Shown: piece by piece, positions 1 through 7,548 of the stretch
Numbering within the stretch: the stretch's first letter is position 1
Layout: every line of letters begins with the position of its first letter
Assembly (NCBI GenBank): GCA_016210005.1
Contig: JACQVA010000030.1
Span: 1-40,010, forward strand
Origin: Deltaproteobacteria bacterium
GTDB taxonomy: Bacteria > Desulfobacterota > Binatia > HRBIN30 > JACQVA1
Direction of reading: 5' to 3'
DNA: 40,010 nt
Translations under genes and position numbers: made by a program
The notes under the pieces: model-generated
What the model was told of the DNA's origin: nothing
Databases searched by the model: none
Seen by the model: only the letters and a program-made list of their open reading frames with translations

Positions 1-38
1 GATGACAAATTGCGTCCCTTTCGGCCATGGGCCTCGGC

Positions 39-61
39 CTGACAGTACACAGTACTGTCAG
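39..61. promoter_or_regulatory. Perfect palindrome upstream of the AOR gene (candidate operator)
   Basis: Two perfect 10-bp arms (39-48 and 52-61) flank a 3-nt spacer ACA. The site lies 142 bp upstream of the aldehyde oxidoreductase start. Its shape suits binding by a dimeric repressor. A terminator for an upstream gene is possible, but no T-tract follows. Which protein binds is unknown. Confidence 0.45.
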
Positions 62-203
62 ACTGGTGAGGATTTGCCCGGTCGGCTGCACGTTACCCAC
101 AGATTTGTCGCACACCCGCGCGCACCCGGCCTCTCCCCCCTGCTTTTCTCGGCCCGTGTCTCTGTGTTACACGAGAGGCATCGTTTCCGGAAAGGGGAAT
201 GGC

Positions 204-1907
204 ATGGATCGGATACTGCGCGTGAACATGGCGACGCTAACCATTACAGAGGAGCCGTATCCGGCGCAATGGACCGCCCTCGGCGGCCGCGCGCTCTCGG
301 CGAAGATCCTGCTCAAGGAGGTGGACCCGGCCTGTGATCCGCTCGGCCCCGGGAACAAACTGGTCTTGGCTCCGGGTTGCTTGGCCGGCTCCACCGCGCC
401 GACCTCGGGCCGAATGAGTGTCGGGGCCAAGAGCCCACTGACCAAAGGGATCAAAGAAGCCAACACCGGCGGTCAGCCCGGCCAAAAGCTGATGCGGCTG
501 GGATATCGAGCGATCATCGTCGAGGGCCAACCCGCGGATGCTTCGAAACGCTACCTGCTGGCGATAAACAAGAACGGCGTCAGCTTGAAAGAGCGCGCTG
601 ATCTCAAGGGGCTGCGTACCTACGCCTGCTGCGGCAAGCTGGCGGCCGAGTCCGGAAAACGGGCTGCCTTCATCGTCTGTGGGCCGGCGGGCGAAGCGCG
701 GCTGACGGGCGCCAGTGTGGCCTTCACCGACGAAGACAACCGCTATCCTACGCGCCACGCCGCCCGCGGTGGGCTCGGTGCAGTCATGGGATCGAAGGGG
801 CTCAAGGCGGTGGTGGTGGACGACGAAGGCACCTCGGCGCGTGCCGCCAAGGATCCGCAGGGGTTCAAGGAGCTGGTCGTCAGCATGACCAAAGCCTACA
901 AGGAAGGGCCGCAATTTTTCGCGCGCGGCACCTCGGCCGTAGTGCCGATGGCGAACATGATGGACACCTTGCCGACGCGCAACCGGCGCGAGATGAAATT
1001 CGAGCACGCCGACGCGATCGACGGCGCCCGCATCATCGAGAACTTCGCGACTCGCGGCGGCGGCATGCACAACTGCATGACCGGCTGCGTGGTGCAGTGC
1101 TCCAACATCGTCCACGCTCCCGACGGCAGTTACCGCACCTCCGCGCTCGAGTTCGAGACCATCGCCTTGATGGGCTCGAACTGCTCCATCGGCGACCTCG
1201 ATGCCATCGCCAGCATGGATCGCCTGTGCGATGAGCTCGGCCTCGACACCATCGAAACCGGCAGCGCCCTCGCCGTGGCGATGGATGGCGGAACGTTGCC
1301 GTTCGGCGACGCGGACGCCGCCATCCGCACGCTCGAAGGAGTTGACCGCGGCGAGGAGCTGAGCCTGGCGGTGGCCAACGGCGCGGCCTACACCGGCAAG
1401 AAGTACCGCGTTGCCCGCATCCCGGTGGTCAAGGGGCAAGCGATCCCGGCGTGGGAGCCGCGTACCCTCAAGGCGACCGGGGTGACATACTGCACCAGCC
1501 CGATGGGGGCAGACCATACCGCCGGTCTGATCGTTATGCCCGTGCCCGATCTCGCGCGCGCCTCGCAGGACGCGCAACTCGCCAATGCCATCTGCGATTC
1601 CAGCGGCTTCTGCCAGTTCATGCAGCCGTCGATCGCGGAGATGCGGCAGTACTTCAATCTCATGTATGGGCTGGCGCTGAGCGATGCCGACATCGTCAGC
1701 TACGGCTGGCAGTGCTTGCAGGAGGAGTGGGAGTTCAACCGCCGCGCCGGGCTGACCGAGGCCGACGACCGCTTCCCCGAGTGGATGGCCACCGAGGCGA
1801 TCCCGTCCAACGGGGCGGTGTTCGACGTGCCCGCCGAGGAGCTGCGCCGCGTCTTCACCCAGATGGAGATCACCCCCGAGTTGCTGATGATGCGCACGGG
1901 GAGCTGA
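204..1907 (+). CDS. Aldehyde:ferredoxin oxidoreductase family protein (tungsten/molybdenum bis-pterin enzyme)
   Basis: 567 aa, cytoplasmic by lack of a signal peptide. The family oxidises aldehydes to carboxylates, or reduces acids in reverse, using a tungsten bis-pyranopterin and one [4Fe-4S] cluster with ferredoxin as partner. Family motifs are visible: R-x-G-L-G-A-V-M-G-S-K near 188-198, a cysteine set C291-x3-C295-x3-C299, the pterin-side stretch T431-S-P-M-G-A-D-H-T-A-G, and the fourth cluster cysteine C470 in D-x-S-G-F-C. The ATG at 204 is chosen because a purine-rich site (aaagggg) lies 7 nt before it and the protein then opens with the usual family N-terminus; the frame stays open upstream to 27 without family resemblance. 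A SelW-like selenoprotein gene follows after 79 nt on the same strand. The specific aldehyde substrate cannot be read from the sequence. Confidence 0.93.
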   Translation: MDRILRVNMATLTITEEPYPAQWTALGGRALSAKILLKEVDPACDPLGPGNKLVLAPGCLAGSTAPTSGRMSVGAKSPLTKGIKEANTGGQPGQKLMRLGYRAIIVEGQPADASKRYLLAINKNGVSLKERADLKGLRTYACCGKLAAESGKRAAFIVCGPAGEARLTGASVAFTDEDNRYPTRHAARGGLGAVMGSKGLKAVVVDDEGTSARAAKDPQGFKELVVSMTKAYKEGPQFFARGTSAVVPMANMMDTLPTRNRREMKFEHADAIDGARIIENFATRGGGMHNCMTGCVVQCSNIVHAPDGSYRTSALEFETIALMGSNCSIGDLDAIASMDRLCDELGLDTIETGSALAVAMDGGTLPFGDADAAIRTLEGVDRGEELSLAVANGAAYTGKKYRVARIPVVKGQAIPAWEPRTLKATGVTYCTSPMGADHTAGLIVMPVPDLARASQDAQLANAICDSSGFCQFMQPSIAEMRQYFNLMYGLALSDADIVSYGWQCLQEEWEFNRRAGLTEADDRFPEWMATEAIPSNGAVFDVPAEELRRVFTQMEITPELLMMRTGS

Positions 1908-1986
1908 ACGATCGGCCCGGTCAGCAGGCCGCTGTGGTCACGGGCGGTCGCGTTCGCCATCGCGGCGGCGTCACAGGAGTCGAGTC

Positions 1987-2223
1987 ATGCACGTGTCGAT
2001 CACTTGGTGTGTACCTTGAAACTATCGGCCACGCGCGGCCAGTTTGGCTGCGTCACTGAAAGAGCGCTTCGGCGCGGAGACCGAGCTGGTTCCCGGCAAG
2101 GACGGCGTCTTTGACGTCCGCGTCGATGGCGCGGTGGTGTTTTCCAAACACCGCGTTGGGCGCTTTCCCGAGCCGGGCGAGGTGGAACGTGCCATCGAGC
2201 AGCTACACGCCGGCAAGGCTTAG
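1987..2223 (+). CDS. SelW/Rdx-family selenoprotein with in-frame UGA (CxxU)
   Basis: Reading through the TGA at 2017-2019 as selenocysteine gives a complete 78-aa protein beginning MHVSITWCVPU and ending QLHAGKA. The fold signature is that of the SelT/SelW/SelH (Rdx) thioredoxin-like family: a CxxC/CxxU redox motif near the N-terminus (C8-V-P-U11), then an amphipathic helix, a 'ELVPGKDGVFDVRVDG' strand pair, 'VVFSKHRVGRFPEPGEV', and a final helix. Normal Rdx proteins have the same order and length. An aggag ribosome binding site lies 7 nt before the ATG, and a hairpin fitting bacterial SECIS rules sits 14 nt after the UGA. The coding pattern continues in frame on both sides of the UGA, which argues against a random stop. 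Rdx proteins are small thiol or selenol oxidoreductases; the substrate is unknown. The alternative is a pseudogene or a TGC/TGT sequencing error. Confidence 0.85.
2034..2052 (+). promoter_or_regulatory. Candidate bacterial SECIS hairpin
   Basis: Seven base pairs (2034-2040 with 2046-2052, one of them G-U) close a 5-nt loop AGUUU. The loop starts 21 nt after the UGA at 2017-2019 and has a G at its second position. Both fit the known rule for bacterial SECIS elements: a loop roughly 16-37 nt after the UGA with G among the first two loop bases. It would recruit SelB with Sec-tRNA. The hairpin lies inside the coding sequence, as in other bacteria. Confidence 0.65.
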
Positions 2224-2266
2224 GTTCAGGTCGTAACGGTGGCGTCGCCGCGGAACTGAGCGGGGC

Positions 2267-3394
2267 ATGGCCGAATCGCCGGCGAGTCAAATGGCCGCCA
2301 GCCGGGCGCAGACCGCGCTGCTGGCCGCCGAGCGGTATCTCAGAACCCATCCGGGCGCGGTCGGTATGCTAGCGGTATGTGCGTTCGTAGTGATCGGCGT
2401 GGTGCACCTACGGGCGGACGGCGAGCTGTCGATGGCGATTACCTACGTCGTGCCGCTGGCGGTGTGCGCGTATGCCTTGGGGGCAGTGGCCGGAGCCACA
2501 ATGGCGATCGGCATCGCGGTGTTGTTCTTCCTCGACGCCATCAACCGGGACTTCACGATCGATGAAGCAGTCATGGGCTTCACCGCGCGGGTGGTGGGCA
2601 ACTTGGGTATCGTCGCGATCTCGGCGGTGGCGGCCATGGCGGCGCGCGCGCGCGAGCACTATCTGGAAGCGCAACAGGACTTGGTCAGCTTACGGGCGGA
2701 TCTGGTATCGGCGTTCTCGCATGATTTGCGGGCACCGCTGACCGCCATCACCGGCTACGCCGAGCTGTTGCGGTACAGCCCGGGCGGTGATGCGGCGCTG
2801 CCACTGCCCGAGGCACTCGACCGTATTCTCGCCAACGCCGCGCGCATTGATCACTTGATCGGGGACATGCTGGTGGCCGGCGAGGGTGCCAGCGTACCAC
2901 CGGTGCAGGCCAGCCGTTTTGCTCCCGAGGAGTTGGTGGCGGCGTTGCGGGCGGAGTTCGACGATGCGCCATGCCCGAGCGGAGTGAGTTTGAGCTGGGT
3001 TGTGGCGCCGGAGACGCCGCCGCTTCAGACCGATCGCGACAAGTTGATGTCGGTGGTGCGCAACCTGGTCGGCAATGCCCTGAAGTTTACCAGCGAAGGC
3101 AGCGTCGCCGTTCGCCTCGGTTACGATCGCGAGGCGGGAATGCACCGGATCGAGGTTGCCGATACCGGCCCCGGCATCGCCGCGGAGGAGTTGACCCAGG
3201 TTTTCCAGCGCTTCTACCGTGCGGCCCGCACTAGCCAGCGCGGCGGATTCGGCGTCGGGCTGTTCATCGTCAAGCGCTTCACCGAGTTGCTCGGCGGCAC
3301 TGTCAGCGTGCAGAGCCAGCTCGGGCGCGGCACCGCCTTCGTAGTCAGCCTGCCGGCCGCCGCGCAACCCGCCGGCGCGCCGCCAACGGCGTAA
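2267..3394 (+). CDS. Membrane sensor histidine kinase
   Basis: 375 aa. The N-terminal part has three or four hydrophobic segments (about 31-49, 55-90 and 104-125) and no clear periplasmic domain, so it may sense within the membrane. A short linker leads to a HisKA domain with the phosphorylated histidine H152 in S-H-D-L-R-A-P-L. A HATPase_c domain follows with the N box (NLVGNALKFTSEG), the G1 box (DTGPGIA) and the G2 region (GFGVGLFIVKRF). The gene starts 43 nt after the SelW-like gene on the same strand, so it may share its transcript. No response regulator is adjacent on this strand, so it is an orphan kinase locally. Signal and target are unknown. Confidence 0.88.
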   Translation: MAESPASQMAASRAQTALLAAERYLRTHPGAVGMLAVCAFVVIGVVHLRADGELSMAITYVVPLAVCAYALGAVAGATMAIGIAVLFFLDAINRDFTIDEAVMGFTARVVGNLGIVAISAVAAMAARAREHYLEAQQDLVSLRADLVSAFSHDLRAPLTAITGYAELLRYSPGGDAALPLPEALDRILANAARIDHLIGDMLVAGEGASVPPVQASRFAPEELVAALRAEFDDAPCPSGVSLSWVVAPETPPLQTDRDKLMSVVRNLVGNALKFTSEGSVAVRLGYDREAGMHRIEVADTGPGIAAEELTQVFQRFYRAARTSQRGGFGVGLFIVKRFTELLGGTVSVQSQLGRGTAFVVSLPAAAQPAGAPPTA

Positions 3395-3432
3395 GCACGT
3401 GCGGGCGCTGTCGCAGTGCCCGGCGGCAGGTT

Positions 3433-3648
3433 TCAGCGTTCCCAGACGAGGTACTCGTCGAGTAGCTGCTCACCGGCGGTGACGGGATGCGGACCAGTGA
3501 TCACCAAGCCCCCGCGGGTGTTGCTGGCGGGCAGGCGTAGCGTGGCGCGGTCGCGATCAAGTGCGGCCCAGCACTCGTCGTCCGAAGGGCGCGGGGTACC
3601 CCGTGGCACCCTGACGAAGGCTAGAGCCAATGAGGTACCGCCGTACAT
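3433..3648 (-). CDS. Small hypothetical protein
   Basis: 71 aa and not recognised. It has mixed composition with a plausible globular C-terminus ending DEYLVWER, no signal peptide and no clear motif. It lies 48 nt downstream of the FKBP gene on the same strand and could be co-transcribed with it. No strong ribosome binding site precedes the ATG, so it may be a chance ORF; no better candidate fills this gap. Confidence 0.35.
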   Translation of the reverse strand: MYGGTSLALAFVRVPRGTPRPSDDECWAALDRDRATLRLPASNTRGGLVITGPHPVTAGEQLLDEYLVWER

Positions 3649-3696
3649 GGCTAGCTAGTTCTTGCTCGGGATTGTCGCACGGGCGGCGGCCACGGG

Positions 3697-4197
3697 CTAC
3701 GGCCGGATTTCGAGCAGTTCGACATCGAAGGTGAGCCGTGCGTTAGGTGGCACGGCACCGCCGGCGCCGCGGGCGCCGTAGCCGAGTTCCGGCGGTATGA
3801 TCAGCCGGCGCACGCCGCCGATCTTCATTGAGGCCACGCCCTCGTCCCACCCTTTGATCACCTGGCCGGCGGCGACCTTGAAGCCGAACGGCTTACCGCG
3901 GTCGCGCGATGAATCGAACTTCTTGCCGTCATCGAGCCAGCCGGTGTAGTGCACAAGCGCGGTCTGCCCCGACTGCGGGCTAGCGCCGTCGCCGACCTTG
4001 AAGTCGATATACTGTAAGCCGGAGGCGGTGGTGATTGGCTTGGCGTCGGTCTTTTGCATAGTTGTCCCCGCAAGTTGGTCTTTCTCTGGCTTCGGGTTTG
4101 GAGCATCAGCCGCGTGGGTGTAGCCGCTCAGTGCCACTATGGCCAACGCAGCCAGCACACGCGACAACCGCATTCCGCTCACCACAGCTCTGTGCAT
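3697..4197 (-). CDS. Secreted FKBP-type peptidyl-prolyl cis-trans isomerase
   Basis: 166 aa. Residues 1-32 form a signal peptide (positively charged start, hydrophobic LAALAIVALSG core, cleavage likely after THA), so the enzyme should act in the periplasm. The rest is a single FKBP domain: TTASGLQYIDFKVGDG, VHYTGWLDDGKKFDSS, GQVIKGWDEG, LGYGARGAGG and NARLTFDVELLEI, with the aromatic and Asp pocket residues present. It would catalyse proline isomerisation during folding of exported proteins. The ATG at 4197 is chosen because an excellent gggaggaaagg site lies just upstream; the frame stays open to 4500 without signal-peptide logic. It is divergent from the SAM hydroxide adenosyltransferase gene. 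Confidence 0.92.
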   Translation of the reverse strand: MHRAVVSGMRLSRVLAALAIVALSGYTHAADAPNPKPEKDQLAGTTMQKTDAKPITTASGLQYIDFKVGDGASPQSGQTALVHYTGWLDDGKKFDSSRDRGKPFGFKVAAGQVIKGWDEGVASMKIGGVRRLIIPPELGYGARGAGGAVPPNARLTFDVELLEIRP

Positions 4198-4402
4198 TAC
4201 CTTTCCTCCCGCCAACGAAGTGGGCGCACCGTACCGACCAAGGCAGGTTGCGTCAAGGCACCGCCACGCGACCGGTTTTATGGGTCTCGTTGGGGTTAAC
4301 AGCCCGTTGAGAGACGCGACGCACGAATACCGCCCCGGGGTGCGCGTTGCTCCGCTGCCGTTTGACAGAGTGCGGCGGTTGCGGCACAGCCGGGACCCAT
4401 CG

Positions 4403-5281
4403 ATGGCATCCAGGGCACGGGCAAAGGCGGGGCCGCGGCCGAACGGCATCGTGACGTTGCTGACCGATTTCGGCACCGGCGGCGTCTTTGCCGGTATCAT
4501 GAAGGGCGTGCTGCTTAGGGTGAATCCGCTCGCGCGCCTGGTCGATCTGACCCACGAGATTCCACCCCATGACGTGCTGGCGGGGGCGCTGCTGCTGCGC
4601 AGTGCCGTGCGCTATTTCCCGGCCGGGACGGTGCACTTGGCGGTGGTGGATCCTGGCGTCGGCGGCACGCGGCGGGCTCTGGCGCTGGCGGCGGGGGACG
4701 CGCTACTGGTCGGACCGGACAACGGATTGCTGTCGCTGGCCGCGAACGCCTTGGGCATCAGCCGGGCGCACGCGATCGATATCGCGAAGCTGGCGGCCCG
4801 CAAGTTCAGCGGCGGCCCAATCAGCCAGACGTTTCACGGCCGCGACGTGTTCGCACCGGTGGCGGCGCAGCTTTCCATGGGTGTGCCGCTAGCCTCGGTG
4901 GGGCCGGCGGTGGAGAACCTCGAGGAGCTGCGCCTACCGGTTTGCCGCGCCGGCGCGCGCGCGATTACCGGCCAGGTCATTCACGTCGATCGCTTCGGCA
5001 ATCTGATCACCAACGTCGCGCTGAGTGATCTGCGGCAGCTAGGCGGCTTTTCTGAGGACTCTGTTTACGTTAGCATCCACGGCGAGCGCATTGATGGAAT
5101 CGTGCCCGCCTACGCCACCGTCCCGGAAGGAGCCCTGCTGGCGATAATCGGGAGCTGGGAGCTGCTCGAAATCGCGGTGCGTAACGGCAACGCCGCACAC
5201 CGCTTCGGGGTCACCCGAGGCGCGCGGGTGCGCATTGGCGCCATTCGCGCCGCGGGAAGACGAGCGGGAAGACGAGATTGA
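4403..5281 (+). CDS. SAM hydroxide adenosyltransferase (DUF62 family)
   Basis: 292 aa. The family (relatives of fluorinase and chlorinase) uses water or hydroxide to split S-adenosyl-methionine into adenosine and L-methionine. Motifs appear in order: VTLLTDFG near the start with the SAM-binding Asp, DLTHEIPPHD, AVVDPGVGG, VGPDNGLL, FHGRDVFAPVAA, and HVDRFGNLITN in the C-terminal domain. The halogenase-specific insertion is absent, supporting the hydrolytic form. The ATG at 4403 is the last one before the conserved region; the frame is open upstream to 4139 but that part looks non-coding. The site-2 protease gene begins 6 nt after the stop, so the two are likely co-transcribed. Confidence 0.9.
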   Translation: MASRARAKAGPRPNGIVTLLTDFGTGGVFAGIMKGVLLRVNPLARLVDLTHEIPPHDVLAGALLLRSAVRYFPAGTVHLAVVDPGVGGTRRALALAAGDALLVGPDNGLLSLAANALGISRAHAIDIAKLAARKFSGGPISQTFHGRDVFAPVAAQLSMGVPLASVGPAVENLEELRLPVCRAGARAITGQVIHVDRFGNLITNVALSDLRQLGGFSEDSVYVSIHGERIDGIVPAYATVPEGALLAIIGSWELLEIAVRNGNAAHRFGVTRGARVRIGAIRAAGRRAGRRD

Positions 5282-5287
5282 TAAATC

Positions 5288-6352
5288 ATGAGACTGTTCC
5301 GCCGACCGGCAGCGATTGACGACCATTATACGGTGACCACGACGTGGGCGGAGCCCGCTGTACGGCCGCGCGCCCAGCGGTTGCCGCTGCTCCATATCGT
5401 GCTGTTTGTCGCCACATTCGTCACCACCTCGATGGCGGGGGCGTACGAAGCCGGGGTGGATCCCTTCGCCGATCTCGGCAACCTGCGCGCCGGCTTTCCA
5501 TTCTCTGTGACCCTGTTGTCGATCCTGCTGTTTCACGAGATGGGCCACTACATCTTCTCCCGCGTCCACGGCGTACGGGCGACCTTGCCCTATTTCATCC
5601 CGGGGCTGCCGTTCATGATCGGCACCTTCGGCGCCTTCATTCGCATGCAGTCGCCGCCACGGACCCGGCGCGCGCTCTTCGACGTCGGGGCGGCCGGGCC
5701 ATGGGCTGGTTTCCTGGTGGCGGTGCCGGCGATCGTGATCGGACTGCGGTTGTCGCAGGTGTTGCCGAACGCCGATTACGAAGGGGGCATGTACCTGGGC
5801 GAGTCCGTGATCTTCTCGCTGCTGAGCCGACTGACGCTCGGGGCGCTGCCTGACGACGTCATGATCCGGTTGCATCCAATCGCCACCGCCGGCTGGTTCG
5901 GGCTCTTTGTCACGTTCCTCAACCTGCTGCCGGTGGGCCAGCTTGACGGCGGCCACGTGTCGTACTCGATGTTCGGCCCGCGACATCGCTGGGTGTCACG
6001 CGCGTTCCTGGTGGCGATCCTGTTTCTCGGTACGCAGGGTTGGCCGGGATGGTTTTTTTGGGCGGTGCTGGTCACGGTGTTGGGTCTGGATCACCCGCCG
6101 ACGATGGATTGGTGGACACCGCTCGACGGCCGGCGGCGGCTGGCGGCCTGGCTGACGGTGGCCCTGTTTGCGCTCACCTTCATGCCCGCCCCATTCTTCG
6201 AGGGTCAACCGGTCCCGCAGCGCCAGTTCGAAGGCGACAAGATCCCGGTGTCGACGCGGCTTGCGCCACGCCCGCAAGCGCGCCGCCGTCTAGGAATCGG
6301 CGGCCGCCGCAGCCCGGGCAACGCCCCCACAGCCAGAGGAATCTTGCTATGA
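5288..6352 (+). CDS. Site-2 protease, M50 family membrane metalloprotease
   Basis: 354 aa with several transmembrane segments. The zinc site is visible as H83-E-x-x-H87 in [11 protein letters not shown], and the third ligand motif as L-D220-G-G in [12 protein letters not shown]. The family cleaves substrates within the membrane. The form resembles the plant/bacterial EGY-like M50 group, with a short cytoplasmic N-terminus and no PDZ domain seen. The C-terminal 40 residues are rich in Arg and Pro and look disordered. The stop overlaps the start of the dCMP deaminase gene (ATGA at 6349-6352), so the two are translationally coupled. Its substrate, possibly an anti-sigma factor or a membrane regulator, is not indicated by the neighbours. 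Confidence 0.9.
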   Translation: MRLFRRPAAIDDHYTVTTTWAEPAVRPRAQRLPLLHIVLFVATFVTTSMAGAYEAGVDPFADLGNLRAGFPFSVTLLSILLFHEMGHYIFSRVHGVRATLPYFIPGLPFMIGTFGAFIRMQSPPRTRRALFDVGAAGPWAGFLVAVPAIVIGLRLSQVLPNADYEGGMYLGESVIFSLLSRLTLGALPDDVMIRLHPIATAGWFGLFVTFLNLLPVGQLDGGHVSYSMFGPRHRWVSRAFLVAILFLGTQGWPGWFFWAVLVTVLGLDHPPTMDWWTPLDGRRRLAAWLTVALFALTFMPAPFFEGQPVPQRQFEGDKIPVSTRLAPRPQARRRLGIGGRRSPGNAPTARGILL

Positions 6353-6810
6353 GCGAACGGCCGACTTGGGACCAGTACTTCATGACGATCACGCGCGAGG
6401 TGGCAGAACGCTCCACCTGCATGCGCGCCAAGGTCGGCGCCGTCATCGTTCGCGAGCGCAGCATCTTGGCCACCGGCTACAACGGTTCACCCGCCGGCTT
6501 GCCCCATTGCACCGAAGCCGGCTGCCTGATCTATCGCTCGCAAACCCCCAGCGGCGACACCGAGGAGAACTGCTTCAGGACGATTCACGCCGAGATCAAC
6601 GCGATCGCGCAAGCGGCCAAAAACGGCGTGTCGATCCGCGACGCCTCGATCTACATCACCCACACGCCCTGTATTCACTGCTTCAAGGTCTTGCTCAACA
6701 CCGGCATCACCCGCATCTGCTACGAAAGGCCGTACAAACTCGAAAGCATCGAGGAGCTACGCCGCTTCACGCGGGTGACCTTGGATCAGATCAGCCTGCC
6801 GGCAAAGTGA
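6349..6810 (+). CDS. dCMP deaminase (ComEB-like)
   Basis: 153 aa, cytosolic. The zinc-dependent cytidine/deoxycytidylate deaminase signature is complete: H80-A-E82 (ligand and catalytic glutamate) and P-C108-x-x-C111. The N-terminal [33 protein letters not shown] is typical of dCMP deaminases, which convert dCMP to dUMP for dTTP synthesis. A second Cys/His-rich stretch (H53, C54, C59, C75) resembles the extra metal site of this group. The start overlaps the upstream protease stop. The reading frame upstream of 6349 belongs to the protease. Confidence 0.92.
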   Translation: MSERPTWDQYFMTITREVAERSTCMRAKVGAVIVRERSILATGYNGSPAGLPHCTEAGCLIYRSQTPSGDTEENCFRTIHAEINAIAQAAKNGVSIRDASIYITHTPCIHCFKVLLNTGITRICYERPYKLESIEELRRFTRVTLDQISLPAK

Positions 6811-6823
6811 ACCACGGTGCGCT

Positions 6824-6860
6824 GCCCCGCTCGCTAGCGGGTTGGCGACGCAAGCGGGGC
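6824..6860. terminator. Inverted repeat between convergent genes
   Basis: Eight-bp GC-rich arms (6824-6831 and 6853-6860) lie just after the dCMP deaminase stop, where convergent transcription from 6901 also ends. The loop is long (21 nt) and no T-tract follows, so this is at best a weak bidirectional terminator. The following 40 nt are G/C-rich with further short inverted repeats. Confidence 0.3.
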
Positions 6861-6900
6861 GGGCACCGAGAGCCGGCAAGGGGGGAGCCGGCCCCCGGTG

Positions 6901-7287
6901 TCACCCGGCCGCGGCCTGGCTGGTTACCAGCGGTTGCCGGTATTCCCGGCGCTGGCGCAGCCAGGACGCTTCGGCTTTCGCGGCATAGCGGCGCACCCGC
7001 ACGGGCCGCTCAGCCGACGGCCGCAGCACGCAACGCCGGACATAGTCGGCGTCGATGCCGAGCGCGTCGCAGATGTTCACGAATGAGAACGGCGAAGACC
7101 GGTCTTCAGCTTGGAACCATGCCCGTTCCCGCAACCAGATCCGGTAAGCCTGGATGCGGGGGGCGCTAGGCCGGCCCACACCGAAGGTCCTGATCGCGTC
7201 GAGCAGTACCGCCAACATCAGGCGCCGCTCGCCATCTTCGGGCAGTATTTCCAGAAACTGGGTTCCCCTTCCGCGGTTGCGAGCCAT
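6901..7287 (-). CDS. Uncharacterised conserved protein, family copy A
   Basis: 128 aa, soluble, function unknown. The core is RRLMLAVLLDAIRTF, then a basic helix, then PFSFVNICDALGIDADYVRRCVLR, followed by an Arg-rich tail. The 'FSF-x2-IC-x2-LGI-x2-DY-x-R' block looks like a helical, possibly HTH-like, segment. The gene at 23005-23394 encodes a clear paralogue with the same blocks at the same spacing. The ATG at 7287 is chosen over 7368 because homology with the paralogue begins after it and a ggaagg site lies 8 nt upstream. Two adjacent perfect palindromes (7349-7393) lie in its upstream region. I recall similar uncharacterised proteins in deltaproteobacterial genomes, but I know of no assigned role. 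Confidence 0.7.
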   Translation of the reverse strand: MARNRGRGTQFLEILPEDGERRLMLAVLLDAIRTFGVGRPSAPRIQAYRIWLRERAWFQAEDRSSPFSFVNICDALGIDADYVRRCVLRPSAERPVRVRRYAAKAEASWLRQRREYRQPLVTSQAAAG

Positions 7288-7348
7288 GCCTTCATCCTTC
7301 CTTTCACTTACAGGATAACGGCCCCGCGCCCCCTCCAACAATCGCGTC

Positions 7349-7370
7349 CTTTGGGCATTTAAGCCCAAAG
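7349..7370. promoter_or_regulatory. Palindrome 1 upstream of the family A gene
   Basis: Perfect 8-bp arms (7349-7356 and 7363-7370) are separated by 6 nt (ATTTAA). It abuts a second palindrome with which it shares base 7370. It sits 62 nt upstream of the 7287 start and 179 nt downstream of the regulator gene that ends at 7549. It could be an operator, or part of a terminator for the two-component operon. Confidence 0.45.
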
Positions 7371-7393
7371 AACAGGTGACCAGTCACCTGTTC
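7370..7393. promoter_or_regulatory. Palindrome 2 upstream of the family A gene
   Basis: Perfect 11-bp arms (7370-7380 and 7383-7393) flank a 2-nt spacer CA. On the minus strand the hairpin runs into a short TTCTTT stretch, so a terminator for the upstream minus-strand two-component operon is as possible as a repressor site. The near-continuous symmetry favours a protein-binding site. Confidence 0.45.
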
Positions 7394-7548
7394 AGGGGGG
7401 GAGTCAGCGGCGCGAGACCGGCGAAAAGACCGGCAGGAACGAGGGGTTTCGGGTGGCCGACCGACCGGGGGTGTCTCGTGGTGGCGTGCCGGGCGGTGAT
7501 AACTGATTGGGCTGGCGATTGCCGGGGCGATTCTCAACCGCGCTAGCG

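Noticed and set aside
237-1577. 446-aa open frame on the minus strand across the AOR gene
   Set aside because: Shadow of the well-supported AOR gene in GC-rich DNA; composition is Arg/His/Ala-rich without any family motif.
2000-2350. 116-aa minus-strand frame covering the selenoprotein and the kinase start
   Set aside because: Low-complexity translation; the plus-strand Rdx homology through the UGA explains the same bases far better.
4361-4390. TTGACA box upstream of the SAM hydroxide adenosyltransferase gene
   Set aside because: No acceptable -10 box at 16-18 nt spacing.
5039-5986. 315-aa minus-strand frame
   Set aside because: Antisense to the SAM hydroxide adenosyltransferase and site-2 protease genes, no motifs, His/Arg/Gln-rich shadow.
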